NCBI RefSeq assembly: GCF_043876815.1
Contig: NZ_JBAWKA010000004.1
Coordinates: 62,001 to 126,000, forward strand
Reading direction: 5' to 3'
Length of the DNA stretch: 64,000 nucleotides
Source: Gaetbulibacter_A sp043876815
GTDB taxonomy: Bacteria > Bacteroidota > Bacteroidia > Flavobacteriales > Flavobacteriaceae
Position numbers and translations under genes: made by a program. Positions 49,968 through 58,750 of this stretch are shown here, piece by piece (the first letter of the stretch is position 1; each line of letters begins with the position of its first letter). Under the pieces are notes generated by a model, which was given only the letters and a program-made list of their open reading frames with translations, was not told the origin of the DNA and did not search any database.

Positions 49968-50927
49968 TTAGAAACACTCAATAATTTGTGTAGCAACACG
50001 TAGGGCTTCGGTACCATCGTGAAGTGTTACCACGGGTGTAGAGTTGGTGTTAATAGCATGGGCAAAGGCCTCTAGTTCGTCTAAAATAGAATTGTTATTT
50101 TCAACCTTTGGATTGTCAAAATAAATCTGCTTTCTAACACCTTCAGCATTTTGTAATACCATATCAAAATCGCCCGGATTATCAGGAGCATCTTTCATTT
50201 TAACTACTTCACATTTTTTGGTTAAAAAGTCTACTGAAATATAAGCGTCCTTTTGGAAAAAGCGTGCTTTTCGCATTTTCTTCAGTGAAATTCGGCTAGC
50301 AGTTAAATTAGCTACACAGCCATTTTCAAATTCTAAACGTGCGTTGGCGATATCAGGAGTATCACTGATTACAGCTACGCCACTGGCGGAAATATGCTTT
50401 ATTTTCGATTTTACGATACTTAAAATAATATCAATATCGTGGATCATCAGGTCCAAAACAACAGGAACATCAGTGCCTCGTGGATTAAATTCCGACAAGC
50501 GGTGCGTTTCGATGAACATAGGTGTTTTTATCTCACTTTTTACGGCTAAATAGGCGGGATTAAAACGCTCTACATGACCAACTTGACCACGTAAACCGTG
50601 TTCTGCTAATAGCTCACGGATGTGCTCAGCCTCTTCAACCGTATTTGTAATTGGCTTTTCAATAAAAATGTGTTTCCCCTTGGCAATGGCCTTCTTAGCA
50701 CATTCGTAATGAGAAAGCGTAGGAGTTACGATGTCGACCATATCAACGGCATCAATAAGGTCGTCTATAGAATTAAAAAAATGATACCCGAACTCGGCTT
50801 CAACTCTCTTTCCGTTTTCTTCATCAGCATCATAAAATCCAACAAGTTGATATTGTTCTGATTGTTTTAATAATCTTAAATGAATTTTTCCCAGATGGCC
50901 TGCACCTAGTACACCAGCTTTTAGCAT
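49968..50927 (-). CDS. Gfo/Idh/MocA family oxidoreductase
   Basis: A 319-residue dehydrogenase with N-terminal Rossmann motif GVLGAGHLGKIHLRLL and the family motif EKPI (HIFIEKPITNTVEEAE) containing the substrate-site lysine. The central domain has GHVERFNPAYLAVKSEI and DLMIHDIDIILSIVKSKI. Such enzymes oxidise sugars or sugar-derived alcohols with NAD(P). The VGHVERFNPA type resembles members associated with nucleotide-sugar metabolism, but the substrate is not determined. First gene of the minus-strand run that continues to the exonuclease fusion; it diverges from pcm. Confidence 0.92.
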   Translation of the reverse strand: MLKAGVLGAGHLGKIHLRLLKQSEQYQLVGFYDADEENGKRVEAEFGYHFFNSIDDLIDAVDMVDIVTPTLSHYECAKKAIAKGKHIFIEKPITNTVEEAEHIRELLAEHGLRGQVGHVERFNPAYLAVKSEIKTPMFIETHRLSEFNPRGTDVPVVLDLMIHDIDIILSIVKSKIKHISASGVAVISDTPDIANARLEFENGCVANLTASRISLKKMRKARFFQKDAYISVDFLTKKCEVVKMKDAPDNPGDFDMVLQNAEGVRKQIYFDNPKVENNNSILDELEAFAHAINTNSTPVVTLHDGTEALRVATQIIECF

Positions 50928-51085
50928 AAGTTTTTACATTTTCAACAAAAATAAAATAATTTAAGCTTCAATTTAGGTATTTCGAAGGAATATTTGGATG
51001 ATATTTTAGGAAAAATAAAATCTTTATAAATTGTTTTTAGCTTTAAAATCTTTATCTAACTTTAACCTTTGAAACGCTACTGAAA

Positions 51086-51727
51086 TTGACAGATACTTTT
51101 AAACATAAAGGTTTACGCCAGAAACTTGTTGAGACCTTAAGGACCAAGGGAATACAAAGTGAACCTGTTTTGAAGGCCATTGGAAAAATTCCGAGGCATT
51201 TGTTCATGGACTCTGGTTTTCTGGATCATGCCTATCAGGATAAGGCCTTTCCCATCGCTGCTGATCAAACCATTTCGCAACCTTACACGGTAGCTTTTCA
51301 AACGGAATTAATGGCGGTAAAAAAAGGGGATAAGGTTCTGGAAATAGGAACTGGGAGTGGCTATCAAACAGCCGTGTTATGCGAGCTGGGAGTTCGTGTT
51401 TACAGTATTGAAAGGCAACAGGAACTTTTTAAAAAAACAAGCAAGTTTTTGCCAAAACTGGGTTACCGCGCGAAAAAGCTCATCTTTGGAGATGGTTATA
51501 AAGGCTTGCCAGAGGAAGCCCCTTTCGATAGCATTATTGTAACAGCTGGTGCGCCTTTAGTACCAAAGGCTTTATTGGCACAATTAAAAATAGGAGGGCG
51601 TTTGGTTATTCCGGTGGGTGATGAAACTCAAATTATGACTCTTTTTATACGCACCGCGCCGAAATCTTTCGAGAAACACGAGTATGGTGAATTTCGTTTC
51701 GTACCGCTTTTAGAAGATAAGAACTAA
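51086..51727 (+). CDS. pcm: Protein-L-isoaspartate O-methyltransferase
   Basis: A 213-residue SAM-dependent methyltransferase: PRHLFMDSGFLDHAYQDKAF, QTISQPYTVAFQTELM, the SAM motif VLEIGTGSGYQTAVL, and LKIGGRLVIPVGDETQ. It marks isoaspartyl residues for repair in aged proteins. The start is TTG at 51086: a TAA at 51044 closes the frame and no ATG or GTG lies between, while the N-terminus (TDTFKHKGLRQKLVETLRTK) aligns with the family start. It converges with the NTF2-like lipoprotein gene, with only two bases between stops. Confidence 0.95.
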   Translation: MTDTFKHKGLRQKLVETLRTKGIQSEPVLKAIGKIPRHLFMDSGFLDHAYQDKAFPIAADQTISQPYTVAFQTELMAVKKGDKVLEIGTGSGYQTAVLCELGVRVYSIERQQELFKKTSKFLPKLGYRAKKLIFGDGYKGLPEEAPFDSIIVTAGAPLVPKALLAQLKIGGRLVIPVGDETQIMTLFIRTAPKSFEKHEYGEFRFVPLLEDKN

Positions 51728-51729
51728 AT

Positions 51730-52161
51730 TTAATCCCAGACGAATTTCCAGGTATTATCTGCCTGACGTTTCCAAACGGTATGAAAAATCCCTTGGCTGG
51801 ATTTATTGCTACCTAAAGAGTCTTGATATTTATACGTGTAAGTTCCATAAGTATAGGCCAGATCACCTGATGCCGAAACATCCACAAAGTTGGGTGCCCA
51901 TGATAGGCCTGTTGAAGTACTATTCTTCATAAATGCTTTGATAGAATCTTTACCTTTTATTATGGTATTATTTCTAAGTAACACGCCATCATCAGCTACA
52001 AAATTCAGAAAGGCCTTATTCATACCTTCTTTCTGAGCCATAGAACTAAAAGCTTCTTCAGTTTTGATGATTTCTTGTTTCCAAACCTCTGTCATTTTGG
52101 CTTTTTTCGATTCCGAACAGGATAAACAGAAAAAGAGAATAATAATCAGCGATTTATACAT
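51730..52161 (-). CDS. NTF2-like (SnoaL/DUF4440-type) lipoprotein
   Basis: About 143 residues from the ATG at 52161, the start of a lipoprotein signal (MYKSLIIILFFCLSC; Cys15). The frame is open 28 codons further up, but that part overlaps the preceding gene. The mature part looks like an NTF2-like cone fold: helix TEEAFSSMAQKEGMNKAFLN, FVADDGVLLRNNTIIKGKDS, and C-terminal strands ending HTVWKRQADNTWKFVWD. Ligand or reaction unknown. It follows its neighbour by 2 bases, and that neighbour also appears NTF2-like. Confidence 0.82.
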   Translation of the reverse strand: MYKSLIIILFFCLSCSESKKAKMTEVWKQEIIKTEEAFSSMAQKEGMNKAFLNFVADDGVLLRNNTIIKGKDSIKAFMKNSTSTGLSWAPNFVDVSASGDLAYTYGTYTYKYQDSLGSNKSSQGIFHTVWKRQADNTWKFVWD

Positions 52162-52163
52162 CC

Positions 52164-52733
52164 TTAAAAGTCGTTTGGTAAATAGGCTCTTGGTATTGGG
52201 TTGTATTGCGTTTCCTGCGTCCAGAATATATTGACGATCCACCATCGTTTTCCGTCAAACTGTAACTGAATACTGTTGATGCCCCTCATGAAGGATTTTT
52301 TTTGATCATGACTTAAATAGGCTTCATAGGTGCTAAATACATGGGCCATATTTCCAAAAGCTTCAATCTTTCGATTGATTTCCTTTTCAATAAAACCATT
52401 TTCCTCTAGCCATTTTCCGGAACTTTTTATGTAATCGTCTGGAGACATGTAGCGCACCATATAATCTCCCATTTTGTTCATTCCAGAAGGGATTAGTTTT
52501 GCTTCGGGTTTAAACAAATATTTGAATTGTTTCCAATTTCGTTTTTCATCTTTTCCGCCAGAGATCACTCGATACAAGGTTTTTATTGTTTTATCTAGAG
52601 TGAGTACCCGGGAGCTGTCGATAGTGAATTCAGGAGCCTTTTCGGTTTCTTTGGGAGTCTTATCTTCCTTATTCTGCGATTGTAGCGTTATAGCAAAGAG
52701 TGAAAAAGTTAAAATAAGTACGCGATATTTCAT
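52164..52733 (-). CDS. Exported protein, probable NTF2-like fold
   Basis: A 189-residue protein with a signal peptide (MKYRVLILTFSLFAITLQSQ). After a Lys/Glu-rich spacer, a helix-strand pattern follows (TLDKTIKTLYRVISGGKDEK, WKQFKYLFKPEAKLIP, NMAHVFSTYEAYLS) that ends in GKRWWIVNIFWTQET, the typical last strands of SnoaL/NTF2-like proteins. The fold assignment is by pattern only. It is translated just before the NTF2-like lipoprotein, so the two may act together in the periplasm. No function known. Confidence 0.8.
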   Translation of the reverse strand: MKYRVLILTFSLFAITLQSQNKEDKTPKETEKAPEFTIDSSRVLTLDKTIKTLYRVISGGKDEKRNWKQFKYLFKPEAKLIPSGMNKMGDYMVRYMSPDDYIKSSGKWLEENGFIEKEINRKIEAFGNMAHVFSTYEAYLSHDQKKSFMRGINSIQLQFDGKRWWIVNIFWTQETQYNPIPRAYLPNDF

Positions 52734-52855
52734 AGTAGTATTTTAAAAAAAAAGCAAAATAATTATAATCACTTATAAAAACGCTAAGAAAGTCTTAAAA
52801 TTTTATGACGGTTTCTTGTTCATCCATTTAGCGATTTAAATATTTGATTATTATT

Positions 52856-53905
52856 TTATTCAGAGGCTTTTTGGTCTACATTTTTAACAAAATCTATAAG
52901 TCCTGAGAAATAGGTTTTTTGGTCGTCTACCATAGCCATATGACTACCCTCAGGGCAAAGAAGAAAACTTCCGTTTTGAACTTGAGTAGCCATCCATTCC
53001 ATATATTTAGGATCCATGGTATCGTGAGTAGCACCTATAATTAGCGTAGGAACAGTGATTTTGAGTAAATCTTTACTGCGGTCCCAGGTAAAAAGCTTGG
53101 CACTTTTTGTAATGCCAAATTCACTAGGTCCTTGCATGTATATATAAAGGTCCTGATTTATATTGGCGAATGCCCGGTTTACCGGATTAGGCCAGTCTTC
53201 CAAAGGCATTCTTAAAATATGTTTGGTATAGAAATATTTAAACAGTAATTCACTGTATTTCGGGTTATCAAATTGGTTATTGGCTTCTAGCTCTTTAACC
53301 TCTTTTAGTACTTCCGGTGGAAGTTGTGGTCCCAGAACCTCTTGTGCGTATTTGTTGTATTCCGGAACGGAAGCTACCATATTAGAAATAATCAACCCTT
53401 TGAGGTTATTTTGATATTTCAGAGCGTATTCCATGCCTACGATGCCACCCCAGGAATGACCAAGTAAATAAAAGTTTGAACTGTCCAGACCCAATGCCTG
53501 GCGCACTTGTTCTACTTCATCCACATAGCGATCAACAGACCAAAGTGTGGAATCATTAGGTTGGTCGCTGTAGGCCGATTCCAATTGGTCGTAATAATAA
53601 TATTCAATTTCTGCCTTAGGAAAATAAGAATCAAAAGGAATAAAATATTCATGTGTAGCTCCGGGTCCACCGTGTAATAATAAAACTTTCATTTTGGGAT
53701 TGTTTCCAACACGTTTGGTCCAGACTTGAAAAGTGCCTTTGTCAGTTTTTATAGGAATCATTTTTACCCCACCACTCAGCACGTCATCCCGGTTTGAGTA
53801 ATCCAGATATTGACTTTCAGTTTCGTGGCTTGAAGCTTGTTCTTCTTGTTGTTTGCAACTAGCCGTAAACACGAATAAGCTGAATAACGCAATTAAATAT
53901 TTCAT
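52856..53905 (-). CDS. Proline iminopeptidase-like alpha/beta hydrolase, lipoprotein
   Basis: 349 residues with a lipoprotein signal (lipobox FTASC, Cys17) and an alpha/beta-hydrolase domain of the S33 type. The oxyanion motif HGGPG is at 78-82, the nucleophile Ser151 in LGHSWGG, and the catalytic His in CPEGSHMAMVDD near the C-terminus; an Asp lies in IIGATHDTMDP. S33 members cleave N-terminal proline or hydrolyse related amides. Envelope anchoring suggests peptide scavenging outside the cytoplasm. Stand-alone gene between AT-rich gaps. Confidence 0.93.
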   Translation of the reverse strand: MKYLIALFSLFVFTASCKQQEEQASSHETESQYLDYSNRDDVLSGGVKMIPIKTDKGTFQVWTKRVGNNPKMKVLLLHGGPGATHEYFIPFDSYFPKAEIEYYYYDQLESAYSDQPNDSTLWSVDRYVDEVEQVRQALGLDSSNFYLLGHSWGGIVGMEYALKYQNNLKGLIISNMVASVPEYNKYAQEVLGPQLPPEVLKEVKELEANNQFDNPKYSELLFKYFYTKHILRMPLEDWPNPVNRAFANINQDLYIYMQGPSEFGITKSAKLFTWDRSKDLLKITVPTLIIGATHDTMDPKYMEWMATQVQNGSFLLCPEGSHMAMVDDQKTYFSGLIDFVKNVDQKASE

Positions 53906-54059
53906 AGTTGTTTGATTTGATTCGATTAAGTGATGGAAAAAGATGTTGGATTCACCCTTCTAAATTAAGAAAATATTTCCTTAAAATCAGAATACTGAAT
54001 CAAGACTTTAATTGATTTAAAAATGGTATCTTGGTATTAACTTAAACACCCTTATAAAC

Positions 54060-54278
54060 ATGAAAAAATCAGTAAGAGGCATTATTTTAATAGCCATCGG
54101 TATATTTATTATAGTTTGGTCACTTAATCACAAACCCGGCAATGATCTTCAAAGTGCTATCAATAGTATGTTCGATGAAAATAGCTATAGCATGAGTGAG
54201 CCCTGGTATTATACATCTCTTGTAGTTGGTGCTTTATTTAGTATAGCCGGTTTGAGAGATTTTCTCGGAAAAAAGTAA
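54060..54278 (+). CDS. Small two-helix membrane protein (DUF3185-like)
   Basis: A 72-residue protein with two membrane segments (GIILIAIGIFIIVWSL and YTSLVVGALFSIAGLRDFL) joined by a polar loop with NDLQSAINSMFDE. The layout, with G-rich first helix, short loop and second helix, resembles DUF3185 proteins. No catalytic features. It is flanked by convergent smpB downstream and a divergent hydrolase gene upstream. The assignment is tentative. Confidence 0.65.
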   Translation: MKKSVRGIILIAIGIFIIVWSLNHKPGNDLQSAINSMFDENSYSMSEPWYYTSLVVGALFSIAGLRDFLGKK

Positions 54279-54375
54279 GCGTAATTACCCTAAACAAAAT
54301 CGTCAATACATTCTTTTTCACAGAGAAATGTATAGGTATGGAGTGCCAATTATTACCGGTATTGAAAAGAAAAAA

Positions 54376-54834
54376 TTAGTTATAGATTTTTTTAATGCGG
54401 TCCAAACGTCGTTTACTTTCGCGGTCTTTGATCGTATCGCGCTTATCGTATAATTTTTTACCCCGGGCGAGCGCAATACTGAGTTTGGCCAGACCATTAT
54501 CATTAATGAAGAGTTTAAGGGGGATGATGGTTAAACCCGAATTTTTTACCTCTTTATGCAGTTTTTTAAGCTCACGGCGATTTAATAATAATTTCCGTTC
54601 CGCTTTGGGCTTATGATTGTAGTAATTACCAAACTTGTACTCTTCAATGTTCATATTAACGACAAACAATTCCCCTTTATCATTAAACTCACAAAAACTT
54701 TCAGCTATAGAGGCCTTACTTTGCCGGATTGATTTTATTTCAGTTCCTGTTAGCACAATACCCGCAGTGTATTTATCGAGCAGCTCGTATTGGAAACGCG
54801 CTTTTTTATTCTGTATGTTTATCTTTTTTTGCAT
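54376..54834 (-). CDS. smpB: SsrA-binding protein SmpB
   Basis: A 152-residue basic protein with the SmpB fold blocks NKKARFQYELLDKYTAGIVL, GTEIKSIRQSKASIAESFCE, NMNIEEYKFGNYYNHKP, ERKLLLNRRELKKL and the C-terminal KLYDKRDTIKDRESKRRLDR. It escorts tmRNA to stalled ribosomes for trans-translation. The tmRNA gene (ssrA) was not found in the window. Standard length; it diverges from lpdA across 118 bases. Confidence 0.97.
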   Translation of the reverse strand: MQKKINIQNKKARFQYELLDKYTAGIVLTGTEIKSIRQSKASIAESFCEFNDKGELFVVNMNIEEYKFGNYYNHKPKAERKLLLNRRELKKLHKEVKNSGLTIIPLKLFINDNGLAKLSIALARGKKLYDKRDTIKDRESKRRLDRIKKIYN

Positions 54835-54904
54835 CTAGCACAAAACTACATAAATTCTAATACTTTATGTTAATTTTTTATATGGTCGTCCCGCAAAACA
54901 TTCG

Positions 54905-54912
54905 TATTTTTG
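54905..54912 (+). promoter_or_regulatory. lpdA -7 promoter element
   Basis: TATTTTTG matches TAnnTTTG, 40 bases before the lpdA ATG. No -33 TTG at the expected spacing. Confidence 0.5.
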
Positions 54913-54952
54913 AAGCCAATTTAGAAATTTAGGATTTACCAAATATAAAATT

Positions 54953-56353
54953 ATGAAATCATATGATGTAGCCGTTATAGGTTCAGGACCCGGAGGGTAC
55001 GTAGCTGCCATTCGTTGTGCGCAGCTCGGCTTAAAAACTGCTATTATAGAGAAATATGCCACGCTTGGTGGGACTTGCTTAAATGTAGGATGTATCCCGA
55101 GTAAGGCTCTTTTAGATTCTTCGCACCATTACGAAGATGCCGTAAAACATTTTGAAGAACACGGCATTGATATTCCAGGTGAAATAAAAGTCAATTTAGA
55201 AAAAATGATCTCCAGAAAGCAGGCTGTTGTCGATCAAACTACTGGTGGAATTGATTTTTTAATGAAGAAGAATAATATTGATGTTTACCATGGTTTAGGA
55301 AGTTTTAAAGACGCTACGCATATTACTATAGAAGGAGATGATGCTACTGAAATTGAAGCTAAGAACACCATTATTGCCACTGGAAGTAAACCTGCAAATT
55401 TACCATTTATCGAATTGGATAAAGAACGAATTATAACATCTACTGAAGCGCTAAAGCTGAAAGAAATCCCGAAACACATGATCGTTATTGGTGGTGGTGT
55501 TATTGGTTTGGAGTTAGGTCAGGTGTACCGCCGATTAGGTGCTGAAGTAACCATTATTGAGTATATGGATCGTATTATCCCAACCATGGATAGCGGTTTA
55601 TCTAAAGAATTGAATAAAGTTTTCAAAAAAGCAAAATTCTCTGTTGAAGTGTCTCACAAAGTAAAATCTGTAGAGCGAAAAGGTGATGAGGTTATTGTTA
55701 AGGCTGAAAACAAAAAAGGTGAAGACGTTGAATTTAAAGGTGATTATTGCCTGGTTTCTGTGGGTAGAAAGCCTTATACTGATGGATTAAATGCTGAAGC
55801 CGCCGGTGTGAAACTGGACGACCGCGGGCGTGTTGAAGTTAATGATCATTTACAAACAGCGGTTAAAAATATCTACGCTATCGGTGATGTGGTTAAAGGT
55901 GCTATGTTGGCACATAAAGCGGAAGAAGAAGGCGTTTTTGTTGCTGAAACTATTGCCGGACAAAAACCGCATATCGATTATAATTTAATTCCGGGTGTGG
56001 TTTATACCTGGCCGGAAGTAGCTGCTGTTGGTAAAACAGAAGAGCAGCTTAAGGAAGCCGGAGTGGAATACAAAACCGGTCAATTCCCGATGCGTGCATT
56101 AGGACGAAGTCGTGCCAGTATGGATATTGACGGTTTCGTTAAGATTCTTGCTGATAAGAAAACTGATGAAATTTTAGGCGTACATATGATTGGTGCACGT
56201 GCAGCCGATCTTATTGCAGAAGGTGTTGTTGCTATGGAATATCGCGCTTCCGCGGAAGATATTGCGAGAATGTCTCATGCGCACCCAACCTACACGGAAG
56301 CTATAAAAGAAGCTGCACTTGCGGCCACGGAAGACCGTGCGCTTCACGTGTAA
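54953..56353 (+). CDS. lpdA: Dihydrolipoyl dehydrogenase
   Basis: A 466-residue flavoprotein disulfide reductase. FAD motif VIGSGPGGYVAAI is at 8-20 and the redox pair is Cys42/Cys47 in GGTCLNVGCIPSKALL. The NAD motif is VIGGGVIGLELGQ, then YAIGDVVKGAMLAHKAEEEG, and the C-terminal His-Glu pair is in HAHPTYTEAIKEAAL. It reoxidises lipoamide in the pyruvate and 2-oxoglutarate dehydrogenase and glycine cleavage complexes. No E1/E2 genes are adjacent, so it probably serves several complexes. Closed by a perfect palindromic terminator. Confidence 0.97.
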   Translation: MKSYDVAVIGSGPGGYVAAIRCAQLGLKTAIIEKYATLGGTCLNVGCIPSKALLDSSHHYEDAVKHFEEHGIDIPGEIKVNLEKMISRKQAVVDQTTGGIDFLMKKNNIDVYHGLGSFKDATHITIEGDDATEIEAKNTIIATGSKPANLPFIELDKERIITSTEALKLKEIPKHMIVIGGGVIGLELGQVYRRLGAEVTIIEYMDRIIPTMDSGLSKELNKVFKKAKFSVEVSHKVKSVERKGDEVIVKAENKKGEDVEFKGDYCLVSVGRKPYTDGLNAEAAGVKLDDRGRVEVNDHLQTAVKNIYAIGDVVKGAMLAHKAEEEGVFVAETIAGQKPHIDYNLIPGVVYTWPEVAAVGKTEEQLKEAGVEYKTGQFPMRALGRSRASMDIDGFVKILADKKTDEILGVHMIGARAADLIAEGVVAMEYRASAEDIARMSHAHPTYTEAIKEAALAATEDRALHV

Positions 56354-56368
56354 TTTAAAAATAAGTCT

Positions 56369-56406
56369 AAAAAAATCCCTTTCAGAATTCTGAAAGGGAT
56401 TTTTTT
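56369..56406. terminator. Perfect 38-bp palindromic bidirectional terminator
   Basis: Seven A, then ATCCC-type arm TCCCTTTCAG, centre AATT, arm CTGAAAGGGA, seven T. Every base pairs across the centre (EcoRI-like GAATTC in the middle). It serves lpdA and the convergent S1/P1 nuclease gene. Confidence 0.92.
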
Positions 56407-56422
56407 ATGATGCTATTTTTTA

Positions 56423-57205
56423 TTAACTAAAAATATCGTTTAAAACTTTGGCCAAGCGAACGCCTGCTTTTTGCAATTGCGTGCGAACAGTAGTAAAATT
56501 TTGGTAGGCATAACGATATCTTAAATTTTCACCTTCTTTTACATTGGCATAAACATCTCGCGTTAATTGATGTACCTCATTTACCCAATCTACAACAGAG
56601 CCCTTTTGAATATCTTTGATCTCTTGATAGTTTAAAACATCGGCATTGGCGGCGAGTTCAGAATAACTCATATTATAATTTTCAATCATCTCACTATCCC
56701 AAACCCGGTGGAGATTCGAGTCTTTATAAAACCATTCAACTTTAAAATCATTTCCACCACGGTCTTCGGCAAGGCCTATATGCATAGGTTGGTGTAAATC
56801 ACCAATAAAATGCACCAATAATTTCAAATGAAAGGCTTTATCAGCTTTGGAAGCTTTCGGGTTATTTAAAACTTCTACACATTTTGTGATACCGGTTACC
56901 AGATCACCTTCAGGATTCTTTTCTGATTCTTGGTAATCCTGATCCATGGGCATATTGATGTAGTGCCAACTATAATATTTGTCATAACGTTTGTCTGATT
57001 TTATATCATCAGCGTAAGTGGAAACAAAAGCCAGACCATGACCATCCAAAAGCTTATTTATGGCTTTTGTTGCTTTTACATTTAAATAGGTTTCAGCAAT
57101 TTCACCTACAACACGATGACCCGTAGAGCCCCAGAATGAACTGGATGGGAAACCATAAGCAAAACTTGTAATTACAAAAAAGAGGGCGCAAAATAATTTT
57201 TTCAT
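56423..57205 (-). CDS. S1/P1 family nuclease, exported
   Basis: About 260 residues from the ATG at 57205, the start of a signal peptide (MKKLFCALFFVITSFAYG); the frame is open 42 codons further up through AT-rich sequence. The mature N-terminus contains FWGSTGHRVVGEIAE, with the conserved Trp-Gly and His. The zinc-binding core HFIGDLHQPMHIGLAEDRGG follows, with HYINM before it. These zinc enzymes cut single-stranded DNA and RNA and remove 3' phosphates, probably for phosphate or nucleotide scavenging outside the cell membrane. It converges with lpdA. Confidence 0.94.
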   Translation of the reverse strand: MKKLFCALFFVITSFAYGFPSSSFWGSTGHRVVGEIAETYLNVKATKAINKLLDGHGLAFVSTYADDIKSDKRYDKYYSWHYINMPMDQDYQESEKNPEGDLVTGITKCVEVLNNPKASKADKAFHLKLLVHFIGDLHQPMHIGLAEDRGGNDFKVEWFYKDSNLHRVWDSEMIENYNMSYSELAANADVLNYQEIKDIQKGSVVDWVNEVHQLTRDVYANVKEGENLRYRYAYQNFTTVRTQLQKAGVRLAKVLNDIFS

Positions 57206-57357
57206 ATGCAATAATTTTAATACAAATGTAAATATATATTGAAATAAAATGGAAACTAATAAGAGACTTTTACTCCTATATTTAGGTTCCATAGTCGAAG
57301 ATTTTCGATTAGATTGGAAAAACAAGGACAAAAAGCAATCTGTAAAAAAAGTGAATT

Positions 57358-58710
57358 TTATTTTCTTTTATTGCGCTTGTTATAATTTTTATCGCCTCGG
57401 GTTTTAGGCTTATTATACTTCTTAGCGATCTTGAACTTATAACTACCTCCTAAATTTTCCTTTTTATTCTTGTATGATTTTTCGTGAAATGCCGGGCCGG
57501 GAGCATCGTCTTCACCTTGCTTTAAAGGATTGTAGTGTTCTTTTATTTTCGGACGTTCTTCAGGAATGAGTTCATCTGAAATAACAACCGTTTGAGGAAT
57601 TTCCATGGTGGGAATGCTCATTTGCATCAGGTTTTCTATCTGCTCTACAAATTCATTTTCTTTTTCTGTTGAAAATAAAATACTATGCCCTTCACGTTCT
57701 GCACGTCCGGTTCGCCCAATGCGATGCATGTAATTTTCAGGATATTCCGGGGTGTCAAAATTAATAACATGACTGATATTGTCGATATCCAGACCACGCG
57801 CCATTACATCGGTAGCGACTAATATGCGGTTATCACCCTTTCTGAACTGTTCAATACTTCGCAGTCGGTAATTTTGTGTTTTATTGGAATGGATAATGGC
57901 TAACTCATCTTTAAAAAAGGCATCCAAACCTTCGAATAATCGATCTGCCATTTTTTTGGAGGCTACAAATACCAAAACCTTATTGAATGTATCCCTATCT
58001 TTTAAAAGTTCAATAAGTAAATTTACTTTCGTGTAAAAGTTGGGTACTTTATAACGGCTTTGAGCAATATTTTCTAATGGTGTTCCCGAAACTGCGATCG
58101 AAACACGTTCCGGAGCTTGAAAGAAATCTGATATTAAGGCATCAACGTCGTTCGTCATTGTTGCAGAGAACATGATATTTTGTCGCTTGGGTAACAGATC
58201 AAAAATATTGGTCAGTTGATAACGAAAACCAAGATCAAGCATCACATCCACTTCATCGATCACTAATTTTTGAATAGAATTTAATCTTAAAACTCGTGTC
58301 AAAGCCAGGTCGTATAAACGTCCCGGAGTAGCAACCAATATATCCACACCTTCAGCAATAGCCTGCTTTTGGGTGTTGATATTTGTTCCGCCATAAACCC
58401 CTAAAACCCGATTATTAATATACTTTGAAAGCTTTTCAATATCATCAACCACTTGAACAACCAGTTCTCTCGTTGGAACTAGGACTAGGACTCTAGGATT
58501 ATCCTGCTTAGAGTAAGGTAAATTTCTAAGAATAGGCAGCATGTAAGCGTAGGTTTTACCGGTACCGGTTTGCGCGATACCTACCATATCCCTGCCCGAA
58601 GCCACAACACCAAAGGCCTCCTCCTGGATAGGGGTAGGTGTAGTAAACCCCAGATCTTCCAGAGCATTGCGTAGTGGGGTATTTAAATTTAAATCGTCGA
58701 AGCTTGCCAT
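57358..58710 (-). CDS. DEAD-box RNA helicase (RhlE-like)
   Basis: About 450 residues from the ATG at 58710 (MASFDDLNLNTPLRNALEDL); a further in-frame ATG lies six codons up. Helicase motifs in order: Q motif with TPTPIQEEA, motif I AQTGTGKTY, Ia PTRELVVQV, Ib TPGRL, motif II DEVD instead of DEAD, III SAT, V ATDVMARGLDID and VI HRIGRTGR. The basic C-terminal tail (KNKKENLGGSYKFKIAKKYN and onward) probably binds RNA. Likely role is ribosome assembly or mRNA turnover, possibly in the cold. Confidence 0.94.
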   Translation of the reverse strand: MASFDDLNLNTPLRNALEDLGFTTPTPIQEEAFGVVASGRDMVGIAQTGTGKTYAYMLPILRNLPYSKQDNPRVLVLVPTRELVVQVVDDIEKLSKYINNRVLGVYGGTNINTQKQAIAEGVDILVATPGRLYDLALTRVLRLNSIQKLVIDEVDVMLDLGFRYQLTNIFDLLPKRQNIMFSATMTNDVDALISDFFQAPERVSIAVSGTPLENIAQSRYKVPNFYTKVNLLIELLKDRDTFNKVLVFVASKKMADRLFEGLDAFFKDELAIIHSNKTQNYRLRSIEQFRKGDNRILVATDVMARGLDIDNISHVINFDTPEYPENYMHRIGRTGRAEREGHSILFSTEKENEFVEQIENLMQMSIPTMEIPQTVVISDELIPEERPKIKEHYNPLKQGEDDAPGPAFHEKSYKNKKENLGGSYKFKIAKKYNKPKTRGDKNYNKRNKRK

Positions 58711-58750
58711 AACTGCTATTTGCGGCAAAGGTACTGTTTTATTTCTAGTG

